Shown here: piece by piece, positions 26,803 to 34,331 of the stretch | How the letters are laid out: every line of letters begins with the position of its first letter | Position numbering within the stretch: position 1 is the stretch's first letter | Origin: Planctomycetia bacterium | GTDB taxonomy: Bacteria; Planctomycetota; UBA1135; GCA-002686595 | DNA length: 34,970 bases | Assembly (NCBI GenBank): GCA_005789645.1 | Contig: SXXH01000320.1 | Span: forward strand, 1 to 34,970 | Direction: 5' to 3' | Position numbers and translations under genes: made by a program | Notes under the pieces: model-generated | What the model saw: the letters and a program-made list of their open reading frames with translations, nothing else | What the model was told of the DNA's origin: nothing | The model's database searches: none

Positions 26803-27602
26803 CGCGGCGACGCCCCCCGGAAGCGTGGCGCGCGCTTTTCCAGGAACGCGTGGTGAGCCTCGGCGTAGTCGGGATCGGCCATGCACTCGGCCTGCACCCA
26901 ACCTTCGGCCGCCAACGCGCGCTCGAAGTCGAGCACCGCCTCGCCGTGCACCATGCGCTTGGTCGCCGCCATGCCCAAGGCGGGGCCCGCCGCCAGCTTC
27001 TTCGCCCAGGCGAGGGCCGCCGCGGGCAGGTCGGCGTCGGGGACGAGGCGGTTGTACAAGCCGATGCGCTGCGCGTGGGCCGCGTCGATGAACTCGCCCT
27101 CGAGCAGCAACTCCTTGGCGTGGCCGAGGCCGACGATGCGCGGCAGCAGCCACGCCGCGCCCATGTCCGCGCCCGACAGCCCGACCTTGGTGAAGAGATA
27201 GGCGATCTTGGCCGAATGGGCCGCGATGCGCACGTCCGCCGCCGCCGCCATGACCGCGCCGGCGCCGCAGGCGAGGCCATTCAGCCCGCACACGATCGGC
27301 TTCTCGAGGCGCAGCATGTTGGCGATCAACTCGCAGGTCATGCGCGTGAAGGCCGCGACTTGCGCCGGGTCCGACTCGAGCAGGTTGGCGATGATGTCCT
27401 TCTGGTCGCCGCCCGAGCAGAACGCCCGCCCCGTGCCCGTCAAGAGCACCGCTCGCGCTTCGTGGCGAGAGCTCAGCCAGTGGAAGGCATCGGTCAGTTC
27501 GCGGTACGAGGCGAAGGTCAGCGCGTTCAGCCGCTCGGGGCGGTCGAGCCGCACGACGGCGACACCGTCCTCCTCGTGGTAGCGGAAGTGCTGCGGATTC
27601 AT
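26799..27602 (-). CDS. Enoyl-CoA hydratase/isomerase family protein
   Basis: VAVVRLDRPERLNALTFASY, GTGRAFCSGGDQKDI, KPIVCGLNGLACGAGAVMAAAADVRIAAHSAKIAYLFTKVGLSGADMGAAWLLPRIVG. ATGA overlap with the acyl-CoA dehydrogenase start. Confidence 0.93.
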   Translation of the reverse strand: MNPQHFRYHEEDGVAVVRLDRPERLNALTFASYRELTDAFHWLSSRHEARAVLLTGTGRAFCSGGDQKDIIANLLESDPAQVAAFTRMTCELIANMLRLEKPIVCGLNGLACGAGAVMAAAADVRIAAHSAKIAYLFTKVGLSGADMGAAWLLPRIVGLGHAKELLLEGEFIDAAHAQRIGLYNRLVPDADLPAAALAWAKKLAAGPALGMAATKRMVHGEAVLDFERALAAEGWVQAECMADPDYAEAHHAFLEKRAPRFRGASPR

Positions 27603-27804
27603 CGCCTTGATGATCGCAGGACGGATCGCCGCCTCCAAGACGCGCCACGGCGCTCTTCTGGAACGATCCGGGCGAGTCAGGCCGCGCGCAGCCTCGTTGG
27701 AGGGGACGAGAGGGGTCTCGGGGCCGCCCAGCCCCCGTGCGACTCGCGCGGCGCCGAGCAAGGAGCGCCCAAGGAGACCGTCGACCCTCCCTGCGGATGG
27801 AGGC

Positions 27805-27833
27805 TTGCATGCCCTCCTCGCCCTCGCTATCGT
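27805..27833 (+). promoter_or_regulatory. Possible sigma-70-like promoter of the tRNA
   Basis: TTGCAT (27805-27810), 17-nt spacer, TATCGT (27828-27833); about 47 nt upstream of the tRNA 5' end. Confidence 0.45.
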
Positions 27834-27880
27834 CTTCGCCTCGCAACCTTGCCGGAGGCTTCCGGCGAGACCAACACGGC

Positions 27881-27956
27881 GCCCACGTAGCTCAGTTGGT
27901 CGAGCAGGTGACTCTTAATCATCAGGTCCTAGGTTCGACCCCTAGCGTGGGCACCA
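27881..27956 (+). tRNA. tRNA-Lys (anticodon CTT), CCA encoded
   Basis: Cloverleaf reads GCCCACG-TA-GCTC-AGTTGGTC-GAGC-A-GGTGA-CTCTTAA-TCATC-AGGTC-CTAGG-TTCGACC-CCTAG-CGTGGGC-ACCA; 76 nt, all stems pair (one G-T in the anticodon stem). Confidence 0.96.
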
Positions 27957-28078
27957 CTCCTCCCCTCCGCGGCTGATGCCCACGGAGCGCCGCGAGGACT
28001 CGCCGGACTGCGCGCCAAGCGGCGCATCGCCCGAGGCATTCCGCGGATTCCATTGGCGCGGCGAGCTTCCTTGGCACC

Positions 28079-30253
28079 TTGACTGTCGCGGGCGCGACCC
28101 TCCACTGCGCGACTCTCCTTTCTCCTGGCCACGCCCAAGACCCCGCCATGTTCCTGCAAGACGCACCTCAGGTGGTCGAGACCACCATCGTCGCCATCCG
28201 CTCCGAGCAGACCGTGCCCCGCTCCAGCACCTCGGTCACCGTGCTCGACGCCGAAGACTTGGTGCGTACGAACGAACGCACGCTGCCGCGCATGATCGCC
28301 CAAGCGGCGGGAGTCGGCGTGTTCCTCCAGGAGACCAACACCGGCGGCGGCGCGCCGATCCTGCGCGGCACCTTGGGCGAACGAGTGTTGATCGTCGTCG
28401 ACGGCGTGCGACTCAACGACGGCACGACGCGCCAGGGGCCCAACCAATCGCTCAACACAATCGACCCCGCCATCGTCGAGCGCGTCGAGGTCGTGCGCGG
28501 ACCGGCCTCGGTCCTGTACGGCTCGGACGCCATCGGCGGCGCCATCCTGATCACGACGAAGCGCCGCGCGCCGGGCAGCGCGAACCTCGCCGGGGACGAG
28601 CACGGCCTGCAAGTCGGCCTCGACCAGTCGTTCCAGACGGCCAGCATGGGTTGGCGCGGTGCGCTGCACGCCTCGGGCGCCGATGCGCAGCACGGCTGGC
28701 TCGCCAACGCGACCTTCGAGAACTGGGACGAGTTGCGCTCGGGCGATGGCGAGGTCGACAACACCGGCTACGCCTCGGACGCGCAGTTCGGCTCGTGGGT
28801 GCGCCAGTTCGACGCCCGCCGCAGGTTGACGGTCATCGCGCGCCGCAAGGTCGACCACGACGTGCCGCGCACCGACCGCATGAATGTCGGCTTCGGCCAG
28901 GCATTCCCCTCCAGCGCGGAGTTCATCTTCACCAAGCAGGACGCCAGCGCCGCCGTGGTCGAATGGAGCGACGACGGCGCCGGGATGCTGTCGGATCGCA
29001 TGCAGCTGCGCGTCTACGCGCGGCGCTACGCGGAGGACAGGCGATTGCGCAGCCAGAACACGACCACCGGCGTGCCCAGCGGCACGCGCAGCTTCGAGTC
29101 GGAGGACACGCTGGGCCTGGGCTTGGGCGCCGACTGGAAGAAGGCGCTGGGCGAGGACCACTTGCTGAGCTGGGGCTTGGACTTCGAAGCCGAGGACATC
29201 GACAGCGATCGCGTCAACCAATCCATCACCACCGGCGTCGAGACTCCGGGCGTGCCGCCCTTCGCTCCCGACTCGAGCTACACGACTGCCGGCCTGTACG
29301 CGCAGGACGAGTGGCGCGCCTTCGATGCACTGGATGTCGTCATGGGCGCGCGCTGGTCCTGGGTCAGCTTCGACTTCGACGAGTTCACCAGCGGCCCGGC
29401 CGGCGGCGCGAACGTCGATGGCGAGTTCGACGACCTGTCGGCGAGCTTGCAGGTCGGCCGCGAGGTCGCGCCGGGCCTGCGCCTGTCGGCCATGGTGGCG
29501 CAGGGCTTCCGCGCGCCGCACATGGACGACCTCGCCAAGCGCAGCACGACCTACGGGGGGACCACGCTGCCCAACCCCGACGTGGAGTCCGAGGAGAGCT
29601 TGTCAGGCGAGCTCACGGCGGACTGGACGAAGGATCGCTGGACGAGCGCGGCTTCCATCTGGCACACGCACATCGGCGACGCCATCGGGGCGCGGCGCAT
29701 CGACGACGGCGGCACTCCCACCGTCGGCGGCGACGACACGTACCTGCGCGACAATGTCGGCTCGCTGACCATGTACGGCATCGAGCTGCGCGTCGAACGT
29801 CGCCTCGAAGGCGCCTGGAGCGACTTCGCGGTGGCCCTCGGCGCAGCGTGGACGGAAGGCAAGCAGTACGACCCCACCGTCGACCCCGCCACGGGCGAGG
29901 CCGCCTACGGCGTCCCCGGACGGCGCATCCCGCCGCTCTTTGGCGAGTTGGCGTTGCGCTACGACCCCTCGGCGCCCCAAGGCCTCGTGCATTGGGGCGA
30001 GGTGTCGCTCAAGGCCGCCGACGAACAGGACCAGCTGAACCCCGAGGACAAGCTCGATCCGCGCATCGATCCGAACGGCACCGACGGTTGGGCCACGGTC
30101 GGCTTCGATCTGGGTGGTCCCTTGGGCGCGCAGTCGCGCTCGCGCTGGAGCTTCGGACTGCACAACATCCTCGACGAGTCCTACCGCACGCATGGATCGG
30201 GCGTGGATGCTCCCGGCATGAACGCCATCTTCGGCCTGGAGTGGAACTTCTAG
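28079..30253 (+). CDS. TonB-dependent outer-membrane receptor (heme/siderophore receptor type)
   Basis: VVETTIVAIRSEQTVPRSSTSVTVLDAEDL, APILRGTLGERVLIVVDGVRLNDGTTRQGPNQSLNTIDPAIVERVEVVRGPASVLYGSDAIGGAILITTKR (plug), C-terminal beta-strand ending WNF. Exact start uncertain (TTG at 28079 in the track). Confidence 0.92.
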   Translation: MTVAGATLHCATLLSPGHAQDPAMFLQDAPQVVETTIVAIRSEQTVPRSSTSVTVLDAEDLVRTNERTLPRMIAQAAGVGVFLQETNTGGGAPILRGTLGERVLIVVDGVRLNDGTTRQGPNQSLNTIDPAIVERVEVVRGPASVLYGSDAIGGAILITTKRRAPGSANLAGDEHGLQVGLDQSFQTASMGWRGALHASGADAQHGWLANATFENWDELRSGDGEVDNTGYASDAQFGSWVRQFDARRRLTVIARRKVDHDVPRTDRMNVGFGQAFPSSAEFIFTKQDASAAVVEWSDDGAGMLSDRMQLRVYARRYAEDRRLRSQNTTTGVPSGTRSFESEDTLGLGLGADWKKALGEDHLLSWGLDFEAEDIDSDRVNQSITTGVETPGVPPFAPDSSYTTAGLYAQDEWRAFDALDVVMGARWSWVSFDFDEFTSGPAGGANVDGEFDDLSASLQVGREVAPGLRLSAMVAQGFRAPHMDDLAKRSTTYGGTTLPNPDVESEESLSGELTADWTKDRWTSAASIWHTHIGDAIGARRIDDGGTPTVGGDDTYLRDNVGSLTMYGIELRVERRLEGAWSDFAVALGAAWTEGKQYDPTVDPATGEAAYGVPGRRIPPLFGELALRYDPSAPQGLVHWGEVSLKAADEQDQLNPEDKLDPRIDPNGTDGWATVGFDLGGPLGAQSRSRWSFGLHNILDESYRTHGSGVDAPGMNAIFGLEWNF

Positions 30254-30313
30254 CGCCTGCGTCGCGTCCATGGACGCATCGAGCTCTTCCGGCCAAGCAT
30301 GGCTGGAACGCAA

Positions 30314-30354
30314 CCGCGGTCGCGAGGCGCAGGCAAGGCGCGTCGCGACCGCGG
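30314..30354. terminator. Long GC hairpin between convergent genes, candidate bidirectional terminator
   Basis: CCGCGGTCGCGA-G-GCGC-aggcaag-GCGC-G-TCGCGACCGCGG; perfect 12-bp outer arms, between the stops at 30253 (+) and 30420 (-). Confidence 0.6.
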
Positions 30355-30369
30355 CACCATCCAGCGAAC

Positions 30370-30409
30370 TCGTCGAGGCGCGGTTTTCGTCGAGGCGCGG
30401 TTCTCGTCG
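30370..30409. repeat. 17-bp tandem direct repeat (2 copies plus a 6-nt partial)
   Basis: TCGTCGAGGCGCGGTTT TCGTCGAGGCGCGGTTC TCGTCG. Confidence 0.85.
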
Positions 30410-30419
30410 TGTCGCAGTA

Positions 30420-30824
30420 TCAGGGCAAGGCCGCGACGGCTTCGATCTCGACCAAGGCGCCGTCTTCGAGCAGGTCGGCGACCTGCACCAAGGCCATCGC
30501 CGGCCAATGCCGGCCCACATGGCGCTTCCACGCTTCGCCGCAAGCCTTGCTCGCGGCGAGGTAGGCGCGCTTGTCGACCACATAGATCGTCAGCTTGACG
30601 AGCTGCGCGGGCTCGCCGCCGGCCGCCTGCACCACGGCGCAGACATTCGCCAACGCCTGCTCGAACTGCGCGGCGAAGTCGCCGCGGCCAACCAGGCGTT
30701 GCTCGGCGTCCCAGGCGATCTGCCCGGCGACATGCAGCAGGCGGCCGGCGTTCTCGACCAGCACGCCATTGGCGTAGCCCTTGGGAGCCTTCCAACCAGG
30801 GGGCTCTACGACGACGAGCTTCAT
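30420..30824 (-). CDS. RidA/YjgF family protein (enamine/imine deaminase family)
   Basis: YANGVLVENAGRLLHVAGQIAWDAEQRLVGRGDFAAQFEQALANVCAVVQAAGGEPAQLVKLTIYVVDKRAYLAASKACGEAWKRHVGRHWPAMALVQVADLLEDGALVEIEAVA. Confidence 0.92.
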   Translation of the reverse strand: MKLVVVEPPGWKAPKGYANGVLVENAGRLLHVAGQIAWDAEQRLVGRGDFAAQFEQALANVCAVVQAAGGEPAQLVKLTIYVVDKRAYLAASKACGEAWKRHVGRHWPAMALVQVADLLEDGALVEIEAVAALP

Positions 30825-30834
30825 GCGGCGGCCC

Positions 30835-31647
30835 TCATGCCGTGCGCCATTGTTCGGCTTCCTGGTCGGGGATCAAGCCGCGGCCGCCGACCAGCTCGAC
30901 CAGCATGCCGTTCCTGTCGCCGCCGGCGAGGCGCGCCACGACATCCGCGATCTCCTCGCACGACACCAGGCTCCCGCCGGGGTTCTCCTTGGCCAGGAAG
31001 GCGCGCACCTCGGCGGGATCGCGTCCAGTTTTCTTGACAATGCGCCCGACCGTCCCGTCGGTCATGGGCGAGTCGACGTAGTGCGGGCAAACGAGGTTCA
31101 TGGTCACGCCCTTGCCCTCCAACTCGGCGGCGGCGCAGCGCGTGTAGCCGACCAGCGCATGCTTGCTGGCGACGTAGGCCGCGGCGTAGGGATAGCCTCG
31201 CAGCCCGGCGCTGCTGGCGACGTTGACGATGCGGCCGTGCCCGCGCTCGAGCATCGCCGGCGCGAAGCGCTCGATCAGGCGTCGCGGCCCGTGGAAGTTC
31301 GTGCGCAGGTGCTTCTCGTAGATGTCGACGCCCGTTTCGCGTCCATGCCGCAGGAACGGCGCCGTCTCCGCGATCCCGGCGTTGTTGACGAGCCACCAAA
31401 CGCCGCCACGCCGCTCCAACTCGGGCTCGAGCTCGGCCACGGCGTCGTCGTAGGTCGCGGGATCGGTCACGTCCAAGTGCACCGCCCAGGCGAGGCCCCC
31501 TTCGGCCTTGATGGCGTCGGCGGTGTCGTGCACCGACTCCAAGCTGCGCGCCGCGCACACCACGGCGGCTCCGGCGCGCGCAAGGCGCAGGGCGATGGCG
31601 GCGCCGCTGCCGCGGCCGGCGCCGGTGACGAGGGCCACGGGTTGCAT
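30835..31647 (-). CDS. Short-chain dehydrogenase/reductase (SDR)
   Basis: ALVTGAGRGSGAAIALRLA, WWLVNNAGIAE, GRIVNVASSAGLRGYPYAAAYVASKHALVGYTR (YxxxK). Confidence 0.95.
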   Translation of the reverse strand: MQPVALVTGAGRGSGAAIALRLARAGAAVVCAARSLESVHDTADAIKAEGGLAWAVHLDVTDPATYDDAVAELEPELERRGGVWWLVNNAGIAETAPFLRHGRETGVDIYEKHLRTNFHGPRRLIERFAPAMLERGHGRIVNVASSAGLRGYPYAAAYVASKHALVGYTRCAAAELEGKGVTMNLVCPHYVDSPMTDGTVGRIVKKTGRDPAEVRAFLAKENPGGSLVSCEEIADVVARLAGGDRNGMLVELVGGRGLIPDQEAEQWRTA

Positions 31648-31758
31648 GGGCGCATCTTGCACGCCGCGCGCGTGGCTTGTCGAGCGCCGACGGCGCTTTC
31701 GCGGCCGAGCACCGCGACGATGGCGACGAACGCCCGAGGTGCGCACAATGCAGCCGCC

Positions 31759-33165
31759 ATGCTGCTCTTCCAACCGCTTCAGCATCGCGCCCTCAGCCTC
31801 GCCACGCGCGCCTGGGTGCCCGCGATGGTGCCGTGGCGTTCCAACGAGGAGGGCGAGGCCACCGACGCGGTGCGCGCGTGGTACGGACGCTTCGCGGATG
31901 GACGACCGGGCGCCATCGTGGTCGAGGCCACCGGCGTGCGCGACGTGAAGAGCGGACCGTTGCTGCGCATCGGCGACGAACGCTTCGTGCCGGCGCTGGC
32001 CGAGGTGGCCGCGGAGGTGCGGCGCAGATCCGAAGGCCGCACGCGCCTCTACATCCAGCTGATCGACTTCCTCGGCATCCGCCGCAGGCCCGAGAAGGCG
32101 GCGTGGGTGCGACGCTTCTGGAAACCGGCCGCGCGCCACCGCGAACGGCTTTGCGCGGCCGAAGGCGGCGAAGCGTGGCTCGAGCTGGACGAGGTCGCGT
32201 TGCGCGAGCGCGCCCTGCTCTTGCCCCACGCGCGATTCTTGTCGGCCTTGGACGCGCGCGAAGTCGAGGAACTGGAGATGGGGTGGCGCGAGCGCGTGGT
32301 CGACACGCACCTCCCCCACATCGCCGACCTGCCGCGGGTGCTGCCGCCGCTCTTCGCCGCCGCGGCACGTCGCGCGCGGGACGCAGGCTTCGACGGCGTC
32401 GAGCTGCACTGCGCGCACGCCTACACGCTGGCGAGCTTCTTGTCGCGCACCAACGATCGCGCCGACGGCTACGGCGGCACGAACGAAGCGCGCGCGCGCC
32501 TGCCGCTCGAAGTCCTGCGCGCGGTGCGGGCCGCGGTCGGCGAGGACTTCGTGGTCGGCGCGCGCATCCTCGGTGAAGAGTGCATCGCCGGCGGCTCGAC
32601 CATCGACGACGCCAAGGACCATGCGCTGCGCCTCGCGCGCGCCGGCCTCGACTTCCTTTCGATCAGTCGCGGCGGCAAGTTCGAGGACGCGCGCCAGCCC
32701 AAGGTGGGCGAGGCCGCCTATCCGTACACCGGACCTAGCGGCCACGCCTGCATGCCGACGATCAAGTCGCATGGCGATCCACGCGGCGCGAACCTGCACC
32801 TCTCGCGCGCCATCCGCGCCACGCTGCGCGGTGCGGGCTTGGCGACGCCGGTGGTCGGCGCCGGCGGCATCGACAGCTCGGCCTTGGCCGAGCGCGCGCT
32901 GGCGGAGGGCGCGTGCGACATCGTGGGCGCGGCGCGCCAATCGCTTGCCGATCCGGATTGGTGGTGGAAGATCGAGCACTCGCGCGAACACGAGGTGCGC
33001 CGCTGCAGCTACACCAACTACTGCGAAGGACTCGATCAACGCCACAAGCAGGTCACTTGCCGCTTGTGGGATCGCGACCACCGTGCGCACGACGCCGACG
33101 GCGCGTTGCTCTTGTCGCACGACGGCAAGCGACGACTGCTCGCGCCGCCTTGGCGCCCGCGCTGA
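31759..33165 (+). CDS. NADH:flavin oxidoreductase / old yellow enzyme family protein with C-terminal Cys-rich motif
   Basis: LFQPLQHRALSLATRAWVPAMVPW, ARRARDAGFDGVELHCAHAYTLASFLSRTNDRADGYGGTNEARARLPLEVLRAVRAAVGEDFVVGARI, PVVGAGGI, DIVGAARQSLADPDWW, RRCSYTNYCEGLDQRHKQVTC. Confidence 0.93.
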   Translation: MLLFQPLQHRALSLATRAWVPAMVPWRSNEEGEATDAVRAWYGRFADGRPGAIVVEATGVRDVKSGPLLRIGDERFVPALAEVAAEVRRRSEGRTRLYIQLIDFLGIRRRPEKAAWVRRFWKPAARHRERLCAAEGGEAWLELDEVALRERALLLPHARFLSALDAREVEELEMGWRERVVDTHLPHIADLPRVLPPLFAAAARRARDAGFDGVELHCAHAYTLASFLSRTNDRADGYGGTNEARARLPLEVLRAVRAAVGEDFVVGARILGEECIAGGSTIDDAKDHALRLARAGLDFLSISRGGKFEDARQPKVGEAAYPYTGPSGHACMPTIKSHGDPRGANLHLSRAIRATLRGAGLATPVVGAGGIDSSALAERALAEGACDIVGAARQSLADPDWWWKIEHSREHEVRRCSYTNYCEGLDQRHKQVTCRLWDRDHRAHDADGALLLSHDGKRRLLAPPWRPR

Positions 33166-33277
33166 TCCGCCCGACCGCGTGGCGTTGGTTGCTCGACGCG
33201 CCTTGGCGCGATGCCCTTTGGTGCATTGCATCGATGGCCCCCTTGTCGCCTCGCGGCGGCTGCTCGATCATGCGATC

Positions 33278-34321
33278 ATGAACCTGTTGCTTGCGCTCGC
33301 GTGCCTGCTCCCCACCGCCGAGCCGATCACCCTGCAAGCCGCGTGGACCGCCGGCGAAGCCTCGCGCATGGCCCTGACGTGGGAGGAGGCCATGGTCGCC
33401 ACCTTGTCCTGGAAGGAAGACGGGCGGTCGGAGGCGGGGACCGTCTTCGAGAGCAAGCAGACATGGAAGCAAGTGCATGTCGACACATGGCTCGACCTCG
33501 ACGACGGCTTGCCGGGTCGCTTGCGTCGCAACTACCTCGTGGCGCAGGGCCGCACGTGGACCGACGTGCTCGACGAAGCCGCGACGGACATCAAGTTCAA
33601 GAGCGACCTGCATGGCAAGACCGCCGTTTACGAGCGACGTGGCGGAAAGCTCGCCGGGCGCCTGGAGGACGCGTTCAAGCCGAAGGATCCCGAGTTCCTG
33701 CGCAACCATCCGCTCACGACCCAGCTCGAACGCTTGCTGCCGAAGGGACCGGTCGAGCCCGGCGCGACGTGGAGCTTCTCCAAGGAGGACCTGTTGTGCG
33801 CGGTGCAAGTGGCGCACGCCCGCAAGGTCGCCAGCAATCTCGAGGCGTTGTCCGGCTCGAAGGCGATCACCGATCCCACCACCGGCCTCAAGACCACGGA
33901 ACGCGACGAGGACCTGCCTTGGATCGGCGATTGCTTCGACACCGACTACGATTGGACCTGCACGGCCAAGCTCGCCAATCCCTCGACGGAGATCGCAGGG
34001 GCGCCATGCGCCATCATCGAGCTCGAGGCGCTGGGCGCCAAGGACGTGAAGACCGCCAGCAAGCGCGACCAGAAGGGCTTCGACAACGTCTTGCAGGCGA
34101 GCATGGAGGCCAACCTGAAGGGCGAGCTCGTCTGGGATCGCAAGCGCAACCAACCGGTGCAGCTCAAGCTCTCGGGCAAGCTCTCGGGCGACTACGGCAA
34201 GAAGGGCCTGCGCAAGTCGGACAAGGACAAGCAGGAGTTGCGCCTCGCCCAGGTGACCACTTGGTCGTGCTTGATCGAGGTCGAGCCCGCCAAGCCGCAA
34301 CTGGAGAAGGCCAAGGACTGA
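33278..34321 (+). CDS. Secreted protein of unknown function, 347 aa
   Basis: ATG at 33278: MNLLLALACLLPTAEPITLQAAWTAGEASRMALTWEEAMVATLSW...; signal-like N-terminus, beta-rich body. Confidence 0.78.
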   Translation: MNLLLALACLLPTAEPITLQAAWTAGEASRMALTWEEAMVATLSWKEDGRSEAGTVFESKQTWKQVHVDTWLDLDDGLPGRLRRNYLVAQGRTWTDVLDEAATDIKFKSDLHGKTAVYERRGGKLAGRLEDAFKPKDPEFLRNHPLTTQLERLLPKGPVEPGATWSFSKEDLLCAVQVAHARKVASNLEALSGSKAITDPTTGLKTTERDEDLPWIGDCFDTDYDWTCTAKLANPSTEIAGAPCAIIELEALGAKDVKTASKRDQKGFDNVLQASMEANLKGELVWDRKRNQPVQLKLSGKLSGDYGKKGLRKSDKDKQELRLAQVTTWSCLIEVEPAKPQLEKAKD

Positions 34322-34331
34322 ACCGCGTCGC

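Noticed and set aside
27881-27956. tRNA as an attachment site of an integrated element
   Set aside because: No integrase, no second copy of the tRNA 3' end and no compositional shift seen in the window.
27929-29521. 530-aa minus-strand ORF and 862-aa plus-strand ORF at 27976..30564
   Set aside because: Overlap the tRNA and/or the TonB receptor in wrong frames; the receptor frame carries the plug-domain motifs.
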